Below are positions 53,319-60,812 of a DNA stretch of 64,000 bases, piece by piece. Under the pieces are notes generated by a model. It was not told the DNA's origin. It saw only the letters and a program-made list of their open reading frames with translations, and did not search any database. A program made the position numbers and the translations under genes. The stretch's first letter is position 1. The number at the start of each line of letters is the position of its first letter. Source of the DNA: an uncultured Alphaproteobacteria bacterium (GTDB lineage Bacteria; Pseudomonadota; Alphaproteobacteria; RF32; CAG-239); NCBI GenBank assembly GCA_944391705.1, contig CALXUN010000001.1, positions 94,714-158,713 on the forward strand. The letters run 5' to 3'.

Positions 53319-54194
53319 TTATTGAACCACGCTGACGGCTTTGGTAATTTTCCGGATAGAATTAAGTTCAATCTGACGCACTCTTTCTTTGGAAATATGG
53401 TAGGTTTTGCTTAAATCATCTAAAGTTGCCGCTTTTTCGGAAAGTCGCCGCTTAAACAGAATGTCTTTTTCTCTCGGGTTTAAGACGCCTAAAGCTTCAT
53501 TGAACAACCGGCGCCGGTAACGCATGGTTTCATTGTATGCCAGACATTCTTCCTGATTGGGTTTGTTGTCGGAAATAAAATCCATCCATTCGGTTGTACC
53601 GTCCGATGAGCTGTCTAAAATCGTGTTAAGCGAACCGTCATGGGCTTTTAAGCGGATATTCATATCCGTAACTTCCTGCACGCTGACATCAAGCGATTGG
53701 GCAATCTGGGCTAAAACCTGATGCGACATTTCCCGGTCATCCATCAGATTCAGGCGGTTTTTGATTTTCCTTAAATTAAAAAACAACTTTTTCTGTGCTG
53801 CCGTTGTTCCCAGTTTCACCAGTGACCATGAATTAAGGATATATTTTTGTACCGAAGCCTTAATCCACCATAAAGCATAAGTTGAAAACCGAAAGCCTTT
53901 TTCCGGTTCAAACTTTTCAATGGCGTATAAAAGCCCGATGTTTCCTTCGGATATCATTTCGCTGACCGGCAGGCCGTATCCTTTATATTTTGATACCACT
54001 TTCACCACCAGGCGCAAATGCGAGGTAACAAGTTTATAGGCTATTTCTTTATTGTGGGTTTGCTGATATTCAACCGCCAGATTGTATTCTTCTTCCTGTT
54101 CCAAAATCGGGAATTTGCGTATGGCCTGCAGATATCTGGCCAAATTATATTCCGGCGAAAAGTCAAGTCCGATAAGTGTAGGCGAAGTTTCCAT
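53319..54194 (-). CDS. rpoH: RpoH/sigma-32 heat-shock sigma factor
   Basis: 291 aa from the ATG at 54194, chosen because AAGGAG stands seven bases upstream; a start at 54227 would add 11 residues and has no SD. Region 2 (HLRLVVKVVSKYKGYGLPVS) and the RpoH box QKKLFFNLRKIK (about 131-142) identify it as sigma-32 type. Region 4.2 ends with TYHISKERVRQIELNSIRKI. It directs transcription of chaperones and proteases. Alphaproteobacteria often have two rpoH genes; this one lies beside rluD. Confidence 0.93.
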   Translation of the reverse strand: METSPTLIGLDFSPEYNLARYLQAIRKFPILEQEEEYNLAVEYQQTHNKEIAYKLVTSHLRLVVKVVSKYKGYGLPVSEMISEGNIGLLYAIEKFEPEKGFRFSTYALWWIKASVQKYILNSWSLVKLGTTAAQKKLFFNLRKIKNRLNLMDDREMSHQVLAQIAQSLDVSVQEVTDMNIRLKAHDGSLNTILDSSSDGTTEWMDFISDNKPNQEECLAYNETMRYRRRLFNEALGVLNPREKDILFKRRLSEKAATLDDLSKTYHISKERVRQIELNSIRKITKAVSVVQ

Positions 54195-54290
54195 GTGCTT
54201 TCTCCTTCTTATGCCATGACTTGGCAATAATAGGAAGAAGAAAGAATTTCTTCAATATATCAAAAAGTTTTAATTTAGCTTAAATTTATA

Positions 54291-55286
54291 TTACATATTA
54301 TGTAAAACTTGTAAAAGTTCTTTAAAATCTTCCGGATAATCGGTTTGAAAAAGCATTTTTTTGCCGCTGCGGGGATGGATAAATCCCAGAGTCGCCGCAT
54401 GCAAAGCTTGTCGCGGGAAAGTATCTAAAAATCGCCGCACTTCAAGGGGAAATTTTAAAGCTGTTTTATGATTTTGCTGGTAAAGTTTATCACCGATTAA
54501 AGAACAGCCGATGCTGGATAAATGAACGCGGATTTGGTGTGTTCGTCCGGTTTCAAGATTACATTGTACCAAAGAAGCCGAGTGTTTGAAACAATCCAGG
54601 GTTTTATAATGGGTAACGGCGTGTTTGCCGCCGGTTTTAAGCAAAGCCATTTTTTTGCGGTCAAAACGTGAGCGTCCGATATTTCCGGAAACGATGCCTT
54701 CCAAAGGATTGGGAACGCCGTATACAACGGCATAATAAGTTCGTTCAACGCTGTGGTCAAAAAATTGTTCGGAAAGTTTTTGGTGAGCAAGGTCGTTTTT
54801 AGCGACCACCAGCAGTCCGCTTGTTTCCTTATCAATTCTGTGTACAATTCCCGGTCTTTTAACCCCGCCGATACCGGACAAGTTGTTCCGGCAATGATAC
54901 AAAAGGGCGTTGACCAATGTGCCGTGATAAGCCCCCGGTGCCGGATGAACGGTCATGCCGGCCGGCTTGTTGACTACCAGGAGATCATTGTCTTCAAAAA
55001 CAATATCAAGCGGAATGTTTTCCGGCATCGGTTCGGCCTCCTCGGGTTCGGGAATTTGTACCAGATAAACATCGCCTTCTTTGATTTTAAAAGAACAATC
55101 GGAAATTTCGGTTTCTTCACAGGTAACATAACCGTTTTTGATAAGCCGCTGCACCTGGTTTCTGGAAATCGGATATTCTTTACAGATATGCTCTAAAAAA
55201 AAGCTCAAAAATTTATCCAACCGGGTTCCCTTTTGTTCCGGGGAAACCGGTTCGGTGAAAAAAATATTGCAATCCTGTCCGCTCAT
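54291..55286 (-). CDS. rluD: 23S rRNA pseudouridine synthase RluD family
   Basis: 331 aa. N-terminal S4 RNA-binding domain (about 19-78, RLDKFLSFFLEH, SRNQVQRLIKNGYV) and a RluA-type catalytic domain, with the catalytic Asp in VHRIDKETSGLLVVAK and the typical LETGRTHQIRVHLSSIGCSL. In E. coli RluD makes pseudouridines 1911/1915/1917 of 23S rRNA. It lies upstream of rpoH on the same strand, a common alphaproteobacterial arrangement. The small gene at 55361 diverges from it. Confidence 0.93.
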   Translation of the reverse strand: MSGQDCNIFFTEPVSPEQKGTRLDKFLSFFLEHICKEYPISRNQVQRLIKNGYVTCEETEISDCSFKIKEGDVYLVQIPEPEEAEPMPENIPLDIVFEDNDLLVVNKPAGMTVHPAPGAYHGTLVNALLYHCRNNLSGIGGVKRPGIVHRIDKETSGLLVVAKNDLAHQKLSEQFFDHSVERTYYAVVYGVPNPLEGIVSGNIGRSRFDRKKMALLKTGGKHAVTHYKTLDCFKHSASLVQCNLETGRTHQIRVHLSSIGCSLIGDKLYQQNHKTALKFPLEVRRFLDTFPRQALHAATLGFIHPRSGKKMLFQTDYPEDFKELLQVLHNM

Positions 55287-55360
55287 TTTGTAAAATTAAA
55301 CAAATTTTAGATATTTTATGCTAATTTTAACGCATATCGGCATAAAAGCAAGGGTTGTTT

Positions 55361-55654
55361 ATGGATAAGTTAAAAATTATTAAAACAGTCGTTTTTATTT
55401 TAACGTTTTGTACGGTATTTTTGCTATGTTTGGTTTTAACAAAACTTATGATAAAATCCGGACAACAGGAAAATTTTTATACAATAGGTATTGAAACCGG
55501 AATACCGGAAGAAAGTTATAATCTTTTAAGCGACGGTAAACGTCTGTACATTGCTGCCGGCCGGAAAATACATATTATCAGTCTGGCAGACAAAGCATAT
55601 GAAGGCGTTGTGGTTTTAAACAGCGGGGGCAGAGAAGATGGCAAAGAAAAATAA
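55361..55654 (+). CDS. DUF6476-like small membrane protein
   Basis: 97 aa. One membrane helix (about 8-30) and a short periplasmic domain with the pattern of DUF6476: LPE-like segment (IPEESYNLLSDGKRLYIA), then GRKIHIISL, then GVVVLNSGG. DUF6476 genes in alphaproteobacteria sit beside rluD and rpoH, as here. Start at the ATG at 55361; a TTG two codons earlier is less likely. The 3' end overlaps the next gene by 17 bases, which ties it to the downstream operon. Confidence 0.55.
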   Translation: MDKLKIIKTVVFILTFCTVFLLCLVLTKLMIKSGQQENFYTIGIETGIPEESYNLLSDGKRLYIAAGRKIHIISLADKAYEGVVVLNSGGREDGKEK

Positions 55655-56588
55655 AAACAAGGCAAAACAAGGGGCTGAAAGTTCAAAACTTGATATAAAC
55701 AAAACAATTATGGGACAAATGGATCCCGAACCGTCAAAAGATACGGAAGATGATGAATTTGAACAATTGTTGAACAGTTTTATCAATGCTGATGCACAAG
55801 ATACGGATATAGACGCCTTGCCGGACCCTGAACCGGTAATGGAAAAAAATCCGGAAGAAAGAGAAATAAAAAACAATATTCGTAAAGAAATGGCACGCCT
55901 GGATTTGGGTAACGATGAAAACGAATTGGCCCAGGCTTATGCCAATTTTCTTGATGCGGTTACGGCCATAGCCGCAGCCAGATCTATCTTATTGCCGGAA
56001 TTTATTTTTAAGCCGGAGATGCTGGTGCCGAATTATAAACCGAGTACCGGGAAAAAAATTGTCGGCGATGCTTCATTGTGCTGGGATATTATGCTGCAGG
56101 CCTTTCCTGAAAAATTATCAACGTTAAATCCGAATTCCAGTGACGAAGAATTTTTAAATTTTGCCGAAAGCGTACCCGATCAAAATCTGCAGCTGGCCAT
56201 TATTTCATACGTTGAAATTTTGATAGATATCGAAAATTGTGAGATTTCTTATGAAGAAAAACGCCTTAAAGCACAGCGCCGCCGGATAGAAAGAGAGCTG
56301 TATGAAGAATATCAGCGCCGCCGTGAACGTAAATTAAAATTTATTGAAGCCGTACAAAAACGAAATTTTCCGGTGGATGCTGATCGTCTGATTAATAATT
56401 ATTTTAAGACGGCCTCCAAAGATGCCGAGGGAGCTTTTGAAGCTTTGACAAAGAATCCGGCCATTTATGCGCCGATTGAAGTCCATAAGATAAAACCGCG
56501 TTTTTTCGGGCTGATTAAAGTAACGCCTAAAGACGGAATACGAGAAAATCACCGGTTGGGTAGGTTTTTAAAATATTTGAAGGTGTAA
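55638..56588 (+). CDS. Soluble protein of unknown function, first gene of the coupling-ATPase operon
   Basis: 316 aa, cytoplasmic by composition: a Lys-rich N-terminus (MAKKNKNKAKQG), an acidic disordered segment (about 20-85) and then a folded helical domain. Notable stretches are LDAVTAIAAARSILLPEFIF (about 110-129), SFINADAQDTDIDALPDPEP, and a highly basic helix with EKRLKAQRRRIERELYEEYQ (about 210-235). The C-terminus has KIKPRFFGLIKVTPKDG. No enzyme motif or family is recognised. The overlap with the upstream gene and the same-strand spacing to the next five genes suggest co-expression. It may be an adaptor or substrate of the coupling ATPase system downstream. Confidence 0.7.
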   Translation: MAKKNKNKAKQGAESSKLDINKTIMGQMDPEPSKDTEDDEFEQLLNSFINADAQDTDIDALPDPEPVMEKNPEEREIKNNIRKEMARLDLGNDENELAQAYANFLDAVTAIAAARSILLPEFIFKPEMLVPNYKPSTGKKIVGDASLCWDIMLQAFPEKLSTLNPNSSDEEFLNFAESVPDQNLQLAIISYVEILIDIENCEISYEEKRLKAQRRRIERELYEEYQRRRERKLKFIEAVQKRNFPVDADRLINNYFKTASKDAEGAFEALTKNPAIYAPIEVHKIKPRFFGLIKVTPKDGIRENHRLGRFLKYLKV

Positions 56589-56611
56589 TTATTTTGTCAC
56601 AAAAAACATTC

Positions 56612-56640
56612 TGGACAAAAATAAAAAACGATGTTAAAAT
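56612..56640 (+). promoter_or_regulatory. Promoter before the large helical protein
   Basis: TGGACA (56612-56617), 17-base spacer, TAAAAT (56635-56640), about 30 bases before the ATG at 56673. It suggests an internal or main promoter for the block that ends at 63764. Confidence 0.55.
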
Positions 56641-56672
56641 AAAGGCAAATATCTCTAAGGCGGAGAAGTTAG

Positions 56673-58697
56673 ATGGCACAAGAAAATACAGAAGAACTGA
56701 AAACGGAACTGAAAGAAACTTCGGAACGGTTGTTTGCCCTGTTAAATAAACAAAATCTTTCAGCAGAAGACAAACAACAGGCCGATGCTATTATTGCAGC
56801 CAATCCGCAAATTTTGAGCTGGAAAGATTTTACGGCCAAAATTTCTCTTCCGGATTTAATGTCTGAATATGAAAAAAATAAAAATGTAGCCAATTTGTTG
56901 GAACAGTCTGGACAATCATTACAGGCAGCCAGACAAGTTTTGGATAATTTGCAACAAATGAAAAAAGAAGGAATGCTTGCCGCGACTGATAATCCGGCAG
57001 CAGATGTTATTGACAAAGGCTTTGCGCCGAACGGTGAAACCTTGGCGACTCAGGCATTTAAGAACATAAATTTTTTGGATACATTAAAAAGAGATTCAAG
57101 CATTTCCGAACAGGAAAGGGAAAACATTGCCAACCATACGGGCAAAGATTATAAAGTTTTTTTACATCAAATGTATGAGGGTGAAAACAGTTATGGAGCA
57201 AACCCGGATAGGCAGAATTTACAGGGGCAGAAAGCGAAAGACATTCTTAAAAATATAATGGCTGACAGACAGCCGGTCGAAAATGTGAAAAAAAACAGCG
57301 AACAAAATACTTTAACGGTTGAAGGAAAAAAGGAAAATACAATGCCGCAAAATACATTAAGTATCGAAAATCTTAGAGATCGGGCATACCAGGGAACATT
57401 AACGGTTGAACAGGCAGAAGAACTGCGTAAACATGATGATGATAAAAAAGTTGCCGATATGAAAAGTCAGCCCGGAGATGCCAAGAAAAACAAACGGGAA
57501 CCAAGTAATGACAAATTCAAGGATGAAGACGTCATTAGATATATGTATGAGGATTGGTTCTTAGGCGGAGCCAGCTGGCTGTTTAATAAAGCAGAAGCGT
57601 ATATTTTGGATACGATTGATTCTGCTTGTGATCTGTCAGCCGCACGAGCTCAGAAATACCGCCGTAAAAAAGAAGAGCAAAAAGAGGAAAAATTAAAAAC
57701 AACCCATACCCGCGCTGATAATTTTTTAGAGATGACCGGAAATATGATGAACGGGTTAGGAGCCGAATGTCAGGCCAAAATAGAATCATACAATTCTTTA
57801 ATGCAGGAATTATGTGATAATTTGGGCAACCCGAACCCAAATTGGCAGCATTTCAGTCCGGAAGATCCGTTTATCAAAAAGCTGGAGGCAAATCCGTCAC
57901 AGGCCCAAAAGTTTATAAAAACGACATCACAAGAGTTGGAAAACCGGACCAAAATGATAGAAACGACCGGAAAACTGGCTATGCTGATTGCTTCAACCCA
58001 AATGACGGATGAGTTTATGAAACACCCGTCTAAGTGGAACATCAAAGGTAAACCGATGACGGATGAACAGCTGCGGACAGCGTTTATTGAGAAATATCAG
58101 GAAACACAGAGAAATATTCTGAAAGCCCTTTCTGTCATGGCAGAAGACAATCGTTTAACATCAGAGGCTGTCCATAATACACTGCCTGATCCAAAACCGG
58201 ACTTACAGACATTTACGCAAGAGCGTCTGACAGAACAACAAAATGAATTTTTAAAACAATTAAGCGAACAAGCCAAAACAGCTGTTGCCGCCCAACGAAA
58301 AGAATTAGATGAAAACCATTTTGATAGTGATGTATCTTCTCAAGTAGCCAAAACTCTTGGTAAAATCAACAAAGAAATAAATTCTAAAATTCAAGATGGC
58401 AATTTGTATAATAAAGAAATGTTTAAAGACGAACATTCTAAAGAAAGGATAGGCGCCAAAGCCGGCCTGTATGAAGAAGCGATGAAAGAAAATTCGCCGC
58501 AAAGCATGCAAAAAATCTTTGAGTATACCAAAGAATTAAACGGTTATCAGCTGGAAACCATGGAAAGCCGGCGCATAAATGCGGCTACCCGGAAAGCCAT
58601 GGTGGATAAATATAAAAATGAAATTGCCAAACGAAACCAAAATCCGTTGACAAGCATGTTTGGAAACTTCGGCAAAGGACAGTCTGGCAGGGGTTAG
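56673..58697 (+). CDS. Large helical, charged protein of unknown function
   Basis: 674 aa, almost all predicted helix or disordered, rich in Glu, Lys, Gln and Asn. A central segment IRYMYEDWFLGGASWLFNKA (about 289-308) is the only markedly hydrophobic part and may contact membrane. Before it two similar motifs occur, NTLTVEGKKEN and NTLSIENLRD, then GTLTVEQAEEL, perhaps a degenerate repeat. The C-terminal half carries several long coiled-coil stretches, and the tail is GNFGKGQSGRG. No signal peptide. Size and composition fit a scaffold or a secreted/translocated substrate. It has its own promoter and SD (GGCGGAG). Family not recognised. Confidence 0.7.
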   Translation: MAQENTEELKTELKETSERLFALLNKQNLSAEDKQQADAIIAANPQILSWKDFTAKISLPDLMSEYEKNKNVANLLEQSGQSLQAARQVLDNLQQMKKEGMLAATDNPAADVIDKGFAPNGETLATQAFKNINFLDTLKRDSSISEQERENIANHTGKDYKVFLHQMYEGENSYGANPDRQNLQGQKAKDILKNIMADRQPVENVKKNSEQNTLTVEGKKENTMPQNTLSIENLRDRAYQGTLTVEQAEELRKHDDDKKVADMKSQPGDAKKNKREPSNDKFKDEDVIRYMYEDWFLGGASWLFNKAEAYILDTIDSACDLSAARAQKYRRKKEEQKEEKLKTTHTRADNFLEMTGNMMNGLGAECQAKIESYNSLMQELCDNLGNPNPNWQHFSPEDPFIKKLEANPSQAQKFIKTTSQELENRTKMIETTGKLAMLIASTQMTDEFMKHPSKWNIKGKPMTDEQLRTAFIEKYQETQRNILKALSVMAEDNRLTSEAVHNTLPDPKPDLQTFTQERLTEQQNEFLKQLSEQAKTAVAAQRKELDENHFDSDVSSQVAKTLGKINKEINSKIQDGNLYNKEMFKDEHSKERIGAKAGLYEEAMKENSPQSMQKIFEYTKELNGYQLETMESRRINAATRKAMVDKYKNEIAKRNQNPLTSMFGNFGKGQSGRG

Positions 58698-58719
58698 ATA
58701 AAAAGGTCAAAGGCAATAA

Positions 58720-59214
58720 ATGTTAAAAAAACTTATCAAACTTTTTAAATTTTTTATTGTTGGCGTTATCTGGACGCCGGCTTTTTTATACCTGGCACGT
58801 TGGTTGATGATATGGATTTGGCAGTTTGACATACTTTATAAAAAACAATGGGTTGTTATGGCCGGTTTTTGGAACAGCAACGGCGTTATTATCGGTTTTT
58901 CGGATTATATGCTGTTTACGGCTTTGCTGGTTCTTATTGTTCTCTGGATTTTAGGGTGGCGCTTTTTTTATAAAGCAGATTATCTGAAAATACTGATGAT
59001 GCCGGTTAATTACATCGCAAATTATGAGATTAAAAAATATGAAAAAGAAGATAAGCATGTAACATTCAAAAACATTGCCATTGCCGAAAAAATGACGATT
59101 GAGGATGTTATTCAAGAGCGAATTCAGAAAGAAAAAGAGACAGAACACATAAAAGAGGCGGATCAGCTGCGGAAAAACATTTCGGAAAAAATAATTAAAC
59201 GTAGGGAGCAATAA
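58720..59214 (+). CDS. Trp-rich two-pass membrane protein, paralogue of the next gene
   Basis: 164 aa. Two membrane helices (about 12-36 and 66-88) joined by a Trp-rich loop, WQFDILYKKQWVVMAGFW, followed by a charged cytoplasmic tail (about 95-164) with coiled-coil character (VIQERIQKEKETEHIKEAD). The start of the following gene has the same layout, with WHFDIFWPPHWLHAWNLW in the same place. The hydrophobic part and the loop WxFDI(L/F)xxxxW are shared, the tails are not. I read this as a duplicated membrane module with two different cytoplasmic partners. No named family recognised. Confidence 0.75.
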   Translation: MLKKLIKLFKFFIVGVIWTPAFLYLARWLMIWIWQFDILYKKQWVVMAGFWNSNGVIIGFSDYMLFTALLVLIVLWILGWRFFYKADYLKILMMPVNYIANYEIKKYEKEDKHVTFKNIAIAEKMTIEDVIQERIQKEKETEHIKEADQLRKNISEKIIKRREQ

Positions 59215-59232
59215 AGACTTGTTAACCAATAA

Positions 59233-59247
59233 AGAATATAATATTCT
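59233..59247. promoter_or_regulatory. Palindrome between the paired membrane genes
   Basis: AGAATAT-A-ATATTCT (59233-59239 with 59241-59247) in the 53-base gap. It contains TATAAT, but no -35 at a suitable distance. Possible operator or minor promoter. Confidence 0.3.
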
Positions 59248-59267
59248 CTAAAAAACAGGAGAAAAAC

Positions 59268-60803
59268 TTGAAACCCTTACTTGTTTTGGCGCGCATAACA
59301 TTGGTCGGATGCCTGTGGAGTATAATCTTCATTGAAGGCGTAAGGGTTATTATGCTTGAAAGCTGGCACTTTGATATTTTTTGGCCGCCGCACTGGCTCC
59401 ATGCCTGGAATTTATGGTCTTCCGGATGGGTGATAGATACGCCGAAAGAGTGGGCTTTTATTTTGCTTATTCTTGCTTTTATTCCTATGCTGCTGACCGG
59501 TTGGATAGCCTTGAGCTTAATTCCGTGGGAACGTTTGATTTGGAAAATAGTGTCTTATCCGGTTAAGCTTATTCGTTCTATCAGCAAACCTATTAAAATT
59601 GTAACTAAGCAACCGGTTATTGTTAAAAAGAAATCTTATAAAGAGATACGGCCGACAGGTCCGCGTGCACCCATTTATGATTATAATGATTCTCTTACAA
59701 CGCCGCGGCCGGATGCCGGGTCATCTGTTGCTTATACGGCAGCACCGGCAAACTCTGTTACCGATAAGCAAAGTACGAAAGATAAGGCCGTTGCGGCCCG
59801 GAACACATTCAGTCATTCATTGTTTAATTTGGATGATGAAGAAGATGATTTTGATTTAGATTTTGATTCCTTTGAAAAGTCGGATATTTTCAAAATTGAC
59901 AGCAGCAAAAAAAAGCCGGCGGAAACAGAAATTTCGGAAAAGAAAGACGGTCGGGAAGCAAAAAACGGACGGTTTGACTTTGATGATGAAGATGATGATT
60001 ATTATGTCCGGGAAACAGAACCTAAAGAAGACAATGAATATAAAAATGACCACCGGTATGATAATGATGATGAATATAAACCCCGTCGCCGTTCTTATAA
60101 TGATGAAGAACACCGCCGGGATAACAGAGGGGCTGAAAATCGTTCAGAGAACCGACGAAGCGAATCCCGCCGGGATCGTCGGGAAGACCGCCGTTCAAAT
60201 AATAATGAGGCAAAAAATGATCGCCGCCGGGAAAATAACGGCAGAGATAATAAAAACGAAAACCGGAAACAAGCAAAAGAAAATACTGCGGTTGCCCAGT
60301 ATAACAACCCGGTTGCCGATATCTTGATACAAAAAGGGTATGATATTATTTCTAACATTACCATCAAAAATACTTTAATTGATTTTATAGGTATTGCAGA
60401 TGATAAAATATGTTTATGCCTGATTGATAAAGAAGCGGGAGACTGGTTGGCTGATGAAGAACGCTTTAATGATGAAGAGCCGTTGTGGTTTTCAGAAAGC
60501 AGCCACCGGATATCGCCGGTTCGGAAAATTGATTTAGCAGCCCAGGCGCTTTCGGACAAGCTTGAAAGTAACAATGATGTGGATTTTGAAATAAAACCGT
60601 TTGTTATTATTCAAATGGGGAATATTATAAATGCAGAGGATATGTTTGATGTCTGGAATGATATTGGTGTAGAAGTTACCCGTATCAATCGGGGAAGTCC
60701 GAAAGAAATCAAATTATTCTCCAAGAGCTTGGAAGAAGCAGACGGAAAAGTTAACAAAAACAAACTGGATGCGCTTAAAAAATTAATGCGTAACATTGCT
60801 TAA
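59268..60803 (+). CDS. Trp-rich two-pass membrane protein with disordered charged middle and C-terminal nuclease-like domain
   Basis: 511 aa from a TTG start (AGGAG with a six-base gap; the first ATG lies within helix 1). Two membrane helices (about 7-25 and 65-87) with the loop WHFDIFWPPHWLHAWNLWSS, then a long disordered region (about 130-345) that is extremely Asp/Glu then Arg/Asn-rich. The C-terminal domain (about 345-511) alternates strands and helices: VADILIQKGYDIISN, LIDFIGIADDKICLCLIDKE and IKPFVIIQMGNIIN. It resembles PD-(D/E)xK nuclease-related folds such as NERD, with Asp in LIDF and Asp-Lys in IDKE as candidate sites, but a full active site is not certain. It could equally be a nonenzymatic docking domain. 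Confidence 0.75.
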   Translation: MKPLLVLARITLVGCLWSIIFIEGVRVIMLESWHFDIFWPPHWLHAWNLWSSGWVIDTPKEWAFILLILAFIPMLLTGWIALSLIPWERLIWKIVSYPVKLIRSISKPIKIVTKQPVIVKKKSYKEIRPTGPRAPIYDYNDSLTTPRPDAGSSVAYTAAPANSVTDKQSTKDKAVAARNTFSHSLFNLDDEEDDFDLDFDSFEKSDIFKIDSSKKKPAETEISEKKDGREAKNGRFDFDDEDDDYYVRETEPKEDNEYKNDHRYDNDDEYKPRRRSYNDEEHRRDNRGAENRSENRRSESRRDRREDRRSNNNEAKNDRRRENNGRDNKNENRKQAKENTAVAQYNNPVADILIQKGYDIISNITIKNTLIDFIGIADDKICLCLIDKEAGDWLADEERFNDEEPLWFSESSHRISPVRKIDLAAQALSDKLESNNDVDFEIKPFVIIQMGNIINAEDMFDVWNDIGVEVTRINRGSPKEIKLFSKSLEEADGKVNKNKLDALKKLMRNIA

Positions 60804-60812
60804 GAGGGAAAA

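Noticed and set aside
59863-60327. Frame with 154 codons rich in Lys, Met and Ile inside the membrane/nuclease-like gene
   Set aside because: It mirrors the low-complexity Asp/Glu/Arg segment in another frame; no start signal and composition unlike a protein.
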